DNA of 64,000 nucleotides from DAHUZL01 sp035533215. Its GTDB lineage: Bacteria; Chloroflexota; Dormibacteria; Aeolococcales; Bog-877. The DNA lies in assembly GCA_035533215.1 (NCBI GenBank), contig DATLUG010000025.1:26645-90644 (forward strand), given 5' to 3'. Shown here in pieces: positions 54,184 through 62,250 of the stretch (position 1 is its first letter; every line of letters starts with the position of its first letter). A program made the translations under genes and the position numbers. The notes beneath the pieces were generated by a model. The model was not told the DNA's origin. It saw only the letters and a program-made list of their open reading frames with translations, and did no database searches.

Positions 54184-55245
54184 ATGCGCGGGATGCACCG
54201 TGGGACGCGCGCGCTGCTGGCGGTGACGGCGGCGCTGTCGGTCCTGGCGGCCGGCACCCTGCTGCCGGTCCGCGCGGCAGGCGATCCACTCAGCACCCCG
54301 GCCGGAGCGGTGGCACTCGCGCACGGGCGTGGGAAGGCGGACCAGCACCAGCTGATCCGCCGCCTCGACCAGCTCAGGGCCGGCGGAGCGGTGGCATCGG
54401 AGCTCCGCGTCCACCGGCTGCTGGTCGCGATCGGGGCCAACCAGAGCGCCCTGCAGGCCCTCGACAACCACCTGGCGGTGACCGTCGTTGAGGAGAGCCG
54501 CCTCACCCAGCGGCTCACCGCCGACCGGATGGCGCTGGCGACCGCGATCCGGACCGCCTACCTCGACGCCAGCGGTCCCGCCGGGGTGGCCGCCGCGCTC
54601 GCCGCCCCCAGCATCGGAGCCTTCATGACCCGCACCACCCTCCCGGCCGCCACCGCCTCCAACCTCGGCAACCTCGTCACCCAGATCCGGTCCGCCGCGG
54701 GTCGGGCGCGGCGGGCGGCGGTGGTCCTGCGGGTGGACGAGCGAGCCGCGGTCGGGGCCGAGACCCAGCTCGGGAACCAGGCCCAGGAGCTGCTGGCCGC
54801 GACCGCCCAGCGGGACGTCGCCTATGCCGAGGCGCCCCCAGCCGCCCGCAGCGCCCTCAGCACCTTCGCCAACACCCTGCCGCCCGTGGCTCCGGCCGCG
54901 GTGCCGACCACCCCGCAGAGCTGTGCCAACCACTTCGCGTTCGGTGAGTGCACCTGGTACGTCGCCACCCAGCGCTGCGTTCCGTGGTTCGGGGACGCGT
55001 GGCAGTGGTGGGGGGCGGCGGCCGCCTCCGGCTACGCGGAGGGGGAGATCCCGACGGTGGGGGCGATCGCGGTCTTCGGCGTCAGCGGCAGCAGCCCGCT
55101 CGGGCACGTCGCCTACGTCGAGGCGGTGGGGAGCGGGCAGTTCGAGGTCGCGGAGATGAACTTCGGCGCCTGGGACCAGGTCGACTACCGCTGGGTCCCG
55201 AACGGCGGGGACGGCCTCTTGGGGTTCATCTACGGCCCCCGCTGA
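54184..55245 (+). CDS. Secreted CHAP-domain cell-wall hydrolase with N-terminal helical region
   Basis: The 353-residue protein has a signal peptide (LLAVTAALSVLAAGTLLPVRA). A long helical, coiled-coil-like region (about residues 40-225, as in RipA/PcsB-type hydrolases) follows, then a C-terminal CHAP domain. Catalytic Cys is in GECTWYVATQR (about 255) and His in LGHVAYVEAV (about 307), followed by VAEMNFGAWDQVDYRW. It is paralogous in its CHAP part to the hydrolase at 48.7 kb. The coiled coil normally blocks or recruits the hydrolase during division. ATG 54184 has GGGAGGA upstream. The lytic transglycosylase that follows attacks the glycan strand. Confidence 0.87.
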   Translation: MRGMHRGTRALLAVTAALSVLAAGTLLPVRAAGDPLSTPAGAVALAHGRGKADQHQLIRRLDQLRAGGAVASELRVHRLLVAIGANQSALQALDNHLAVTVVEESRLTQRLTADRMALATAIRTAYLDASGPAGVAAALAAPSIGAFMTRTTLPAATASNLGNLVTQIRSAAGRARRAAVVLRVDERAAVGAETQLGNQAQELLAATAQRDVAYAEAPPAARSALSTFANTLPPVAPAAVPTTPQSCANHFAFGECTWYVATQRCVPWFGDAWQWWGAAAASGYAEGEIPTVGAIAVFGVSGSSPLGHVAYVEAVGSGQFEVAEMNFGAWDQVDYRWVPNGGDGLLGFIYGPR

Positions 55246-55333
55246 GGCTCCCCCGGCACAGCGCCGGGTCCTCCGCCTCGCCAGCCGGCTGCGCTGGTTC
55301 GCGGGCGGGGCGTTCGCCCTCGCCGGCACCCCG

Positions 55334-55993
55334 GTGGTCGGGCTCCTCGGCGTCGGCGGCGTTCCCGCCGCGATTGCGGGGCCGTCGCCGGCGGCGCTGG
55401 CCCGGCTGGCCGACGCGGCCCGCAACCTGGTCCCCGCCCAGGGGTTCCAGCTGACCCTGCCCACCGCCCGGCCCTCCCGCCCGCCGGATCGCGCCCCGCG
55501 CCCGTCGGTGGACGCCACCCCGAGCCCGCGCCCGACCGCTCTACCGAGCCCGCGCCCGACCGCTCTGCCGAGCCCGCGCGCGACCGCGCCGCCGAGCCTG
55601 CGCGCGCAGGCGCGGGCGGCGGTCCCCCCCAGCCGATCCTCCACCAGGGCCAGGTCGGCGACGCAAGCGCCCACCCCGCGGCTGACGCCGTTCGTCAGCC
55701 CCCGCGCCCAGATCGTCGCCGTGCCCACCGCGGGCACGATCGCCTCGATCATCCTGGCCGCCGCCGAGCGCCACGGGGTCTCGTACAGCTGGCTGCTCGG
55801 CGTCGCCACCTGTGAGTCCGGCCTCAACCCGGACGCGGTCAACGGCTCGTCGGGGGCGACGGGGCTGTTCCAGTTCATGCCCGGCACCTTCTACGGCCAC
55901 GGCGGCACCGACATCTGGTCCGCCGCCCAGCAGGCCGACATCGCGGCCGCGATGTTCGCCGGCGGCGAGTCGGGTCAGTGGGCGTGTGCCTGA
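55334..55993 (+). CDS. Lytic transglycosylase (SLT) domain protein with Pro-rich repeat linker
   Basis: The C-terminal SLT domain starts at about residue 135 (IASIILAAAERHGVSYSWLL) with the catalytic Glu in ATCESGLNP (about 160), then GATGLFQFMPGTFY and QQADIAAAMFAGG. It is preceded by a Pro/Arg/Thr-rich linker containing three 8-residue repeats (SPRPTALP). Nearby upstream sequence in the same frame (LRWFAGGAFALAGTPVV) looks like the start of a signal peptide, so translation may begin before GTG 55334, but no standard start codon is in frame there. It follows the CHAP gene and probably works with it on peptidoglycan. Confidence 0.75.
   Translation: MVGLLGVGGVPAAIAGPSPAALARLADAARNLVPAQGFQLTLPTARPSRPPDRAPRPSVDATPSPRPTALPSPRPTALPSPRATAPPSLRAQARAAVPPSRSSTRARSATQAPTPRLTPFVSPRAQIVAVPTAGTIASIILAAAERHGVSYSWLLGVATCESGLNPDAVNGSSGATGLFQFMPGTFYGHGGTDIWSAAQQADIAAAMFAGGESGQWACA
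55520..55591 (+). repeat. Three 24-bp in-frame direct repeats in the transglycosylase linker
   Basis: Units beginning CCGAGCCCGCGCCCGACCGC at 55520 and 55544 are nearly identical, and a third at 55568 is degenerate. They encode the PSPRPTAL unit. The copy number is likely to vary between strains. Confidence 0.6.
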
Positions 55994-56170
55994 GACACGC
56001 CGCCCCGGCCCCTTCGCACGCCTGCTGGGTCACTCCGGCTGGCGGCGCAGCCGCTTTCGCGCCGACGCGCGCGAGATGGTGCTCCTGATCGGACGGATCT
56101 TCGGGACCCCCCCGCCGCACCTCGACCCCGTCCCGCCGGCGGTGACGGCGCCGGCCGCCGCGGTGCCTGG

Positions 56171-56176
56171 TACGAT
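56171..56176 (+). promoter_or_regulatory. -10-like hexamer before the M20 peptidase
   Basis: TACGAT stands 8 nt before an ATG at 56185, the leaderless spacing, but that ATG is out of frame with the peptidase. It stands 25 nt before the in-frame GTG at 56202. Confidence 0.35.
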
Positions 56177-56201
56177 CGCGGTCGATGGGGGCGGCGGTTC
56201 G

Positions 56202-57446
56202 GTGCAGGCTGGACGGCGGGTCGGGCTGGACGCCGATCGCCCGCCGGCCCGTCCGGTGACCGCGGCCGGCGCGGTTCCACCGGCTGAGCTGCTCGCGCTC
56301 CAGCGCTGGCTGGAGGAACGCCAGGCGACCTGGCTCGCGACCCTGGAGGAGCTGGTGCGATTGGAGTCGCCCAGCGACGACCCCGAGGCCGTCGCCGGCT
56401 GCGCCGACCGGGCGGCGGCTGCCTTCGCGGACCACGCCGGGCTGGCGGATCGACCCGACGACACCGTCGCAGCGCCCAGCCGCCGGCTCGGGACCGGGGC
56501 CGGCCCGGGCGGGGTCCTCCTCCTCTGCCACCTGGACACGGTGTGGGACCGGGGAAGCTTTCTGCCGGTGTTCGCCCGCGCGGGTGACCGGATCCTCGGC
56601 CCCGGGGTCTTCGACATGAAGGGTGGGGTGGTCGTGGCCGTGGCGGCGCTGGCGGCGCTGCGGGCGGCCGGCGGCCTGGAGGGCGCCGTCTCCGTCCTCC
56701 TCACCGGCGACGAGGAGGTGGGGAGCCACGGGTCCCGGGCCGCCATCGAGGCGGCCGCCCTCGCCCACGACGCGGTCCTGGTCCTGGAGCCACCTCTCGG
56801 GGGGGCGGTCAAGGTCGCCCGCAAGGGCGTCGGCCAGTACCAGCTCACCGTCGTCGGGCGCGCCGCCCACGCCGGCATCGAGCCCGAGCGAGGGGTGAAC
56901 GCGATCCTCGAGCTGGCGGACCAGCTGCCGCGGGTGGCGGCCCTCGCCGACCCGGCCGCCGGCACCACGGTCACGATCGGGGTGGTGCGCGGGGGCACCC
57001 GCTCGAACGTGGTCCCGGCGCAGGCCACCGCCGAGATCGACATCCGGGTCCGCACCGCGGCGGAGGCGGATCGGGTGGCGGGGGGGCTCCGCGGGCTGCG
57101 CCCGGGCCTCCCCGGGGCCCGACTCGAGGTGACGGGTGCGCTCAACCGGCCCCCGCTGGAGCGCTCCGCGACGGCGGCGCTGTTCCGGCGGGCGGGCCGG
57201 GTGGCCGAGGCGCTGGGCTGGCCGGCCCTGGCGGGGGCCGAGGTCGGGGGTGGCAGCGACGGCAACTTCACCGCGGCGCTCGGAGTCCCCACCCTCGACG
57301 GGCTCGGGATCGTCGGCGGCAACGCCCACGCCGCCGGCGAGTGGATCGTGCCCGCCGAGCTCCCCGGCCGGGCGGCGCTGCTGGCCGGCCTCCTCCTCAG
57401 CTGCTGGCGGGAGCCGGGTGCGACCGCCCCGGGCGCCGATGGCTGA
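56202..57446 (+). CDS. M20 family metallopeptidase (carboxypeptidase G2/N-acyl-amino-acid hydrolase type)
   Basis: The dinuclear zinc site is complete: LLLCHLDTVWDRG (His, Asp), GPGVFDMKGG (bridging Asp), LTGDEEVGSHGS (Glu pair), VLEPPLGG and GGGSDGNFTAALGVPT. The dimerisation domain includes GRAAHAGIEPERGVNAI and GGTRSNVVPA. The arrangement is that of glutamate carboxypeptidase/CPG2-like enzymes. It precedes an N-acylamino acid racemase-type gene, so hydrolysis of N-succinyl or N-acyl amino acids is plausible. GTG 56202 is a compromise; an ATG at 56185 in another frame hints at a further missing base. The end overlaps the next gene by 8 nt. Confidence 0.83.
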   Translation: MQAGRRVGLDADRPPARPVTAAGAVPPAELLALQRWLEERQATWLATLEELVRLESPSDDPEAVAGCADRAAAAFADHAGLADRPDDTVAAPSRRLGTGAGPGGVLLLCHLDTVWDRGSFLPVFARAGDRILGPGVFDMKGGVVVAVAALAALRAAGGLEGAVSVLLTGDEEVGSHGSRAAIEAAALAHDAVLVLEPPLGGAVKVARKGVGQYQLTVVGRAAHAGIEPERGVNAILELADQLPRVAALADPAAGTTVTIGVVRGGTRSNVVPAQATAEIDIRVRTAAEADRVAGGLRGLRPGLPGARLEVTGALNRPPLERSATAALFRRAGRVAEALGWPALAGAEVGGGSDGNFTAALGVPTLDGLGIVGGNAHAAGEWIVPAELPGRAALLAGLLLSCWREPGATAPGADG

Positions 57447-58593
57447 GCCGCCGGGGTCGACGCTGCGGCTGGACCGGCTCCCCCCGGTGCGGGTGGAGGG
57501 CGCGGCCCTCCGGGTGGTGGAGCTGCCCCTGCGGTCCCCGTTCACCACCAGCTTCGGGACCCAGACCGTTCGCCGCGCGGTGCTGGTCGAGTGCCGGGGC
57601 GACGGGACCACCGGCGTCGGCGAGTGCGCCGCCGGGATCGAGCCCGCCTACTCGTCCGAGACGGTCGGCACCGCCCTCGGGGTCCTGCGCGACCACCTCG
57701 TCCCGGGCGTGGTCGGCACGGAGCCGGCCACGGTCGCCGACCTGCTGGGGCGCGTCGCCTGGGTGCGCGGACACCACATGGCGCGCGCCGCCCTGGAGAT
57801 GGCGCTCTTGGACCTCGCCGGCCGCGCCGCCGGGATCAGCCTCGGCGAGGTCCTCGGCGCCACCTCCGACCGGGTCGCCGCGGGGGTGAGCATCGGCATC
57901 CAGCCGTCACTGGAGGCGACCTACTCCCTGATCGAGGGCTATCTCGCCCAGGGCTACCGTCGGATCAAGCTCAAGTGCCGCCCCGGGTACGACGTCGAGC
58001 TGGCGCGGGGGGTGCGGGCGCACTTCCCCACCACCCCGGTGATGCTGGACGCCAACAGCGCCTACCGCCTCGGCGACGCCGCCACGCTCCGCCAGCTCGA
58101 CGCCTTCGACCTCATGATGCTGGAGCAGCCGCTCGCCCACGACGATCTCGTCGACCACGCCGCGCTGCAGCGCGAGCTGCGCACCCCGATCTGCCTCGAC
58201 GAGAGCGTCGAGTCGGTGGCGGACGCGCGGGCCGCCATCCAGCTCCGCGCCGGGCGGATCGTCAACATCAAGGCCGGCCGGGTCGGCGGCCTCATCCCCG
58301 CCGCCGGCGTCCACGACGCCTGCCGGGCGGCGGGCTGGCCGGTGTGGTGCGGAGGGATGCTGGAGACCGGCGTCGGGCGGGCCGCCAACGTGGCCCTCGC
58401 GGCCCTGCCCAACTTCACCCTCCCCGGGGACACCTCGGCCAGCGATCGCTACTTCGAGGCCGACATCCTCAAAGAGCCGTTCCGGCTCCAGCCCGACGGC
58501 ACGCTGCTCGTCCCCACCGGCCCCGGCCTCGGGGTCGAGCTGGACCCCAGCCGGGTCGCCGCCGCGACGCAGCACCACGAGGTGGTCGCCTGA
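57439..58593 (+). CDS. menC: o-Succinylbenzoate synthase / N-succinylamino acid racemase (enolase superfamily)
   Basis: The 384-residue enzyme shows the OSBS/NSAR catalytic set: Lys pair in YRRIKLKCRPG, metal ligands in VMLDANSAYR (Asp), MLEQPLAHDDL (Glu) and ICLDESVES (Asp), and the second base in VNIKAGRVGG. VVELPLRSPFTTSFGTQT is the subfamily N-terminus. OSBS makes a menaquinone precursor; NSAR racemises N-succinyl amino acids; many proteins do both. Overlap with an M20 hydrolase favours the racemase pathway, while no other men genes are present. The symbol is therefore tentative. Confidence 0.82.
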   Translation: MAEPPGSTLRLDRLPPVRVEGAALRVVELPLRSPFTTSFGTQTVRRAVLVECRGDGTTGVGECAAGIEPAYSSETVGTALGVLRDHLVPGVVGTEPATVADLLGRVAWVRGHHMARAALEMALLDLAGRAAGISLGEVLGATSDRVAAGVSIGIQPSLEATYSLIEGYLAQGYRRIKLKCRPGYDVELARGVRAHFPTTPVMLDANSAYRLGDAATLRQLDAFDLMMLEQPLAHDDLVDHAALQRELRTPICLDESVESVADARAAIQLRAGRIVNIKAGRVGGLIPAAGVHDACRAAGWPVWCGGMLETGVGRAANVALAALPNFTLPGDTSASDRYFEADILKEPFRLQPDGTLLVPTGPGLGVELDPSRVAAATQHHEVVA

Positions 58594-59895
58594 ACGGCGG
58601 AGCGCCCGGGCCCGGCCGGCCCCGGGTGATCGGTCGTCCCCCGCCGCGCGCCCCGGGGGTCGGTCGAAGAGCCGGTCGGGCAGCGCGGCTCGGCCCTCGG
58701 CCCTGGCGGCGGCGAGCCGCCCGAGCGCGGGGCGCATCCAGTCGGCGCAGGCCGCCAGGGTGGCGGGGAACCACGGCCGCAGCTGGGGGACCGCGATCGC
58801 GACGGTGAGGTGCTCCGGCAGCGCCTCGATCGGGGTCACCGTCGCGTATGCCGACGGGACGGGCTCCAGCCGGCAGAGCGCCCGGCGCAGGTCGGCGGCG
58901 CGGAACGGGCTGCCGCCGCGGGCGAGCCGGTGGTCGATGCGACGGTCCACGCTCCACCCGGCCCAGCCCGCACCGATCGGCCGGTCGCTGCCCGGGCGGT
59001 CCCGCCCCGCGGCCGGCTCCCACCCTGCCCGGTACCGCCGCACCGCCGCCTCCAGGGTCGCCAGCGCCCGCGCGTCGGGGAAGAGGGTGCGAGCGGGCAG
59101 CCGCGGCGGCTGCCCGAGCGCCTCGCCGACCAGGTTGCTGGCGAACAGCCCGAGCCCGCCCCGGGCGGGGGGCCGACCGGCGTACCGGGGCGCCCCCGCC
59201 ACCGCGACCTCGAAGTCCACCAGGGTGGCGGCCGTGACGCAGCCGGCCTGGAGGAGACCCGGAGCGGCGTGGGCGAGCCGCTCCGCGAACAGGCGCGCCA
59301 CCCGGTCCGGACCCCCACCGGGTCCGAGCATCGCCTGGAGCCACTCGGCGAGGTACGGGCTGGTGATGGGGTCGGGCAGGTGGGTGCGAGCCAGGTACGG
59401 GAGCCAGGCGTCCGTGATCGGGAGCCCCGCGGCAGCGCTGAGCCCGTGGCCGAGGCACTCGTGGACCAGGGTGTGGCGGGCGGCCCGGATGCCGAGGATG
59501 GGCCCGACCCGTCCGGTCCAGAGCTCGGCCGCGAACCCGGCCTCGGCCTGGTCGGGCAGGTAGGTGCCGAGGACCGGCCCCAGCCGGGAGCGGTGGCCGG
59601 GGATGACCGCCATCCGGCGCACCAGCGGGGAGCCGATCACGATCCGGGCCGCGACCGGCAGCCGGCCGACGTCCCGGGCGAACCCCTCCCAGGCCTCGTC
59701 GGGGACGCAGGCGGACGTCGCGCTGCCAGGACCGCCTCCTGTCAGCTCGACCTGGAACACCTCGCCGAGGTAGGCGGCGACCCGGCCGCGGGCGGCGCGG
59801 CGGCCCGGTCCGGTCCCGAGCCAGGCGTCGTAGCCGGGGAGGTGGACGGCCCCGCGCGCGCGCCCGGCCGCCGCCATCGGTCTCGCCAGCGCCAT
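58594..59895 (-). CDS. Unrecognised protein with an HECLGH (HExxxH) motif; C-terminal end uncertain
   Basis: From ATG 59895 the protein reads YDAWLGTGPGRR, AYLGEVFQVELTGG, then RHTLVHECLGHGLSAAAGLP near residue 145 and later ASNLVGEALGQPPRL. HE plus a His four residues further on, in an amphipathic helix, could bind zinc, but the spacing is HExxxH rather than the classical HExxH. I know no family for it. The frame has no stop before 57907 and would run antisense through the whole racemase gene. The other two frames stop at 58469 and 58449, still inside it. I give the intergenic boundary as a nominal end. No signal peptide is seen. Confidence 0.5.
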
Positions 59896-60027
59896 TGTGG
59901 GTGGCACGTCCCGCCGGCAGGGCCCGGCTGGCCGGAGCCGCCGGGCCCCGCGGAGGAGAGTCCTTCGGGGTGGTCCCCTTTGGGGTGGCGCCCTCCGGGA
60001 CCGGGGCCGTCGCGGTGTCGCCTCCGG

Positions 60028-60033
60028 CATGAT
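60028..60033 (+). promoter_or_regulatory. -10 element of a leaderless promoter for pheA
   Basis: CATGAT ends 6 nt before GTG 60040, exactly as before the rhodanese gene. Upstream (59955-59990) GGGGTGG occurs twice with a small CCCCTTTGGGG hairpin, of unknown meaning. Confidence 0.45.
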
Positions 60034-60039
60034 GGCCCG

Positions 60040-60930
60040 GTGCATCCGGCGGCGAGCGCGCGCGGCGGCGAGCGGACGAGCGGGACGCGGTTCGCCTACC
60101 AGGGCGAGCCCGGCGCCTTCTCGGAGGAGATGATCCAGGCGATCGACCCCACCGCCTGGGCCGTCCCGTACCCGACCTTCGCGCTCGCGGTGACGGCCCT
60201 GGTCGCCGGCGAGGTGGTGCGGGCGGTGCTGCCGGTGGAGAACAGCCTGGGCGGGGTGGTGCAGGAGGTCTCGGACCAGCTCACCGAGCACCCGGTGCGC
60301 ATCGTGGCCGAGCACCGCCTCCCGGTGCGGCACTGCCTGCTGGTCGCCGGGGACGGCGGCGGGGACCCCCCGACCGTGACCCGGGTGCGTTCCCATCCGC
60401 AGGCCCTCGCCCAGTGCCGCCGGTACCTGGAGCGGATCGGCGCGGCCGCGCTGCCGGCCGGCGACACCGCCGGGGCGGCCCGGGCCCTCGCCGAGCGCCC
60501 CGAGCCAGGCGTCGGGGTGATCGCCAGCGCGGCCGCCGCGCGCCGGTACGGCCTCAGGGTGGTGGCGACCGACATCCAGGACCACGCCGGCAACACCACC
60601 CGGTTCGTCACGGTGGCCCGCGGGGCGGCCGGGCGGCCGACCGGACAGAGCCCCGTTCCCGGCAAGGTGTCGCTGACGGTGGAGACCAGTCACCGGCCCG
60701 GCAGCCTGCACGCGGCGCTGGGGGTCTTCGCCTCGCGCCACCTCAATCTCACCCGCCTCGACTCCCGTCCGATCCCGGACCGGACGTTCGAGTACCGCTA
60801 CTACCTCGACTTCGAGTACGACGAGGCCGGGCGGGCCGCCGCCGCGCTGGACGCGCTGGTCGGCGTGGCCCACGCGGTGCAGGTCCTCGGGGTGTACGCG
60901 CCGGTCGGCGCCGACGCCGGCGCCCCCTGA
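60040..60930 (+). CDS. pheA: Prephenate dehydratase with ACT domain
   Basis: Converts prephenate to phenylpyruvate in phenylalanine synthesis. The 296-residue protein has the PDT domain (TRFAYQGEPGAFSEEM, VLPVENSLGGVVQEV, VRSHPQALAQCRRYL) with the catalytic DHAGNTTRFVTV near residue 190. A C-terminal ACT domain for phenylalanine feedback (LTVETSHRPGSLHAALGVFA, then NLTRLDSRPIPDRTFEYRYY, where LDSRP matches the ESRP motif) follows. GTG 60040 is set by the leaderless -10. It stands alone without other aromatic-amino-acid genes and precedes unrelated unknown genes. Confidence 0.9.
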   Translation: MHPAASARGGERTSGTRFAYQGEPGAFSEEMIQAIDPTAWAVPYPTFALAVTALVAGEVVRAVLPVENSLGGVVQEVSDQLTEHPVRIVAEHRLPVRHCLLVAGDGGGDPPTVTRVRSHPQALAQCRRYLERIGAAALPAGDTAGAARALAERPEPGVGVIASAAAARRYGLRVVATDIQDHAGNTTRFVTVARGAAGRPTGQSPVPGKVSLTVETSHRPGSLHAALGVFASRHLNLTRLDSRPIPDRTFEYRYYLDFEYDEAGRAAAALDALVGVAHAVQVLGVYAPVGADAGAP

Positions 60931-60996
60931 CCGACGGGGCGCGGCGCCGCTCCGGGCCTCCACCGCGGGCAGCGGCGTAGCATCGGATCGGTTCGA

Positions 60997-61719
60997 ATGG
61001 AGACCGGGGTCGTAACCACCGTCGTCGTCGTCGGCGATCGCCAGCTGGCGCGCGCGGTGGCCCGGCTGATTCCCGCCGCCACCATCCTGGACGCCGAGCA
61101 GGAGCCCGACCTGCGCGAGCCGGCCACCGCCGTGCCCGTGATTCGGCGGCGGATGGAGGACGGCGCCACCCCCGCTGCCGTCGTCTGCGACGCGCGCCCC
61201 GGCTTCTCGGTGCTCGCCGGCGTCACCGGATTCCCGGCCCACCGGTGCCTGGTGGTCGGTGCCGAGAGCCCCTTCCCGGCGGGGACCGTGCGCAGCCTGG
61301 TGGAGGCTGCCGGGATGACGTTCCTGGCCGCGCTGGATGGGTTGCCGGCCTTCCTCGCCGGGCGCGGGCCCGGGCTGTCGGGCGCGGACCGCGGCCGCGT
61401 GCGGGCCACCCCGCCCGGCCGGGAGCCGGCCGGCGCCGGCACCGGCGTCGACGGGTGGGCGGCGGCGGGTTCGGACCCGGCCCCGGGAGCGGCGCCGGGG
61501 CCGCCCCCCGAGAGCTTCAGTTGGGCGGCGATGACTCCGGTGCAGGTGCCGCCGGCGGCCCCGGCCGGTGCGGCACCTGCCGCCCCGGCGACGGTCGTGG
61601 AGGCGGGCGTTGCTCCGAGGGCCGGGGAGGGGGCGCCGGCCGCCGGCGCCCGCGCGCACGGGCTTCCCGCCTACGGACCGGCGGACCCGCTGCGTCCGAT
61701 GCGACCGCGGAAGCGCTGA
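60997..61719 (+). CDS. Unrecognised protein with disordered C-terminus
   Basis: The 240-residue product has an ordered N-terminal half that looks like an alpha/beta domain (TTVVVVGDRQLARAVARLIP, AAVVCDARPGFSVLAG, CLVVGAESPFPAGTVRSLVE, FLAALDGLPAF), in spirit like a small receiver or P-loop-less Rossmann fold. The half from about residue 125 is rich in Ala, Pro and Gly and probably disordered. I recognise no family. The ATG is 13 nt after a TAGCAT that may be its -10. The next gene begins 3 nt after its stop, so the two are likely cotranscribed. Confidence 0.6.
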   Translation: METGVVTTVVVVGDRQLARAVARLIPAATILDAEQEPDLREPATAVPVIRRRMEDGATPAAVVCDARPGFSVLAGVTGFPAHRCLVVGAESPFPAGTVRSLVEAAGMTFLAALDGLPAFLAGRGPGLSGADRGRVRATPPGREPAGAGTGVDGWAAAGSDPAPGAAPGPPPESFSWAAMTPVQVPPAAPAGAAPAAPATVVEAGVAPRAGEGAPAAGARAHGLPAYGPADPLRPMRPRKR

Positions 61720-61722
61720 GCG

Positions 61723-62139
61723 ATGCGCTGGCGGCCCCACCGGCCCAAGCCTCCCGAGCTCAGCCGCTGCCGCGCCGAGGTGCGCCGAATCCTGGAGATC
61801 CTCGACGACGCCACCGCGACCGGCAACGAGCATCGCCTCAGCGAGGGGTTCGGCGGCGACGCCCTGCGCGAGGTCGGATCCCGCCTGCGCACCTACCGCA
61901 CCGCCGGGATCAGCGTCAGCCCCTTCCGGGAGTCGCTCCAGATCCACGTCGACGAGGAGGGGCTCGAGGGGGGCGCGCGCGTCAGCCTGCGCTACCGCGA
62001 CCGCACCAGCTTCCTCGCGTCGGGCGGCCGCCCGGCGACCGCCGACCAGGCCGTCCAGCTCACCCTGTGGCTGGACATGCGACGCGACCCCTGGGTGGTG
62101 CGCGCGCTGCGTGAGGAGGTCCCGGGCCCGGCGGCCTGA
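61723..62139 (+). CDS. Unrecognised small soluble protein
   Basis: The 138-residue protein begins with a basic tail (MRWRPHRPKPPELSRC), a helix (AEVRRILEILDDATATG) and then a region of alternating strands (YRTAGISVSPFRESLQIHVDEE, RVSLRYRDRTSF) ending with a helix (QAVQLTLWLDM). There is no signal peptide or membrane segment. It is separated by 3 nt from the preceding unknown gene and follows it in the same direction, which supports expression as a pair. The function is unknown. Confidence 0.6.
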   Translation: MRWRPHRPKPPELSRCRAEVRRILEILDDATATGNEHRLSEGFGGDALREVGSRLRTYRTAGISVSPFRESLQIHVDEEGLEGGARVSLRYRDRTSFLASGGRPATADQAVQLTLWLDMRRDPWVVRALREEVPGPAA

Positions 62140-62175
62140 TGGTCGTCCCGCCCCGAGGATGCCCTCCGCGCGTGC

Positions 62176-62181
62176 TAGGCT
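62176..62181 (+). promoter_or_regulatory. Candidate -10 element for the gene at 62251
   Basis: TAGGCT, identical to the -10 after the TCTCAG array at 17472, lies about 70 nt before ATG 62251. The leader contains GGGAGGGA upstream of the start codon. Confidence 0.35.
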
Positions 62182-62250
62182 GGCCGGAGGGAGCGGAGGT
62201 GGAGCCGCGCAGCGCGGGCGGCGTCCGCGGGCTGGGAGGGACGACGCGGC

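Noticed and set aside
55520..55591. Possible CRISPR-like direct repeats
   Set aside because: The repeats are adjacent without spacers and encode a Pro-rich linker in frame.
60985..61000. GGTTCGAAT resembling a tRNA T-loop
   Set aside because: No acceptor stem, anticodon arm or D-arm can be placed around it, and it overlaps the start of a protein gene.
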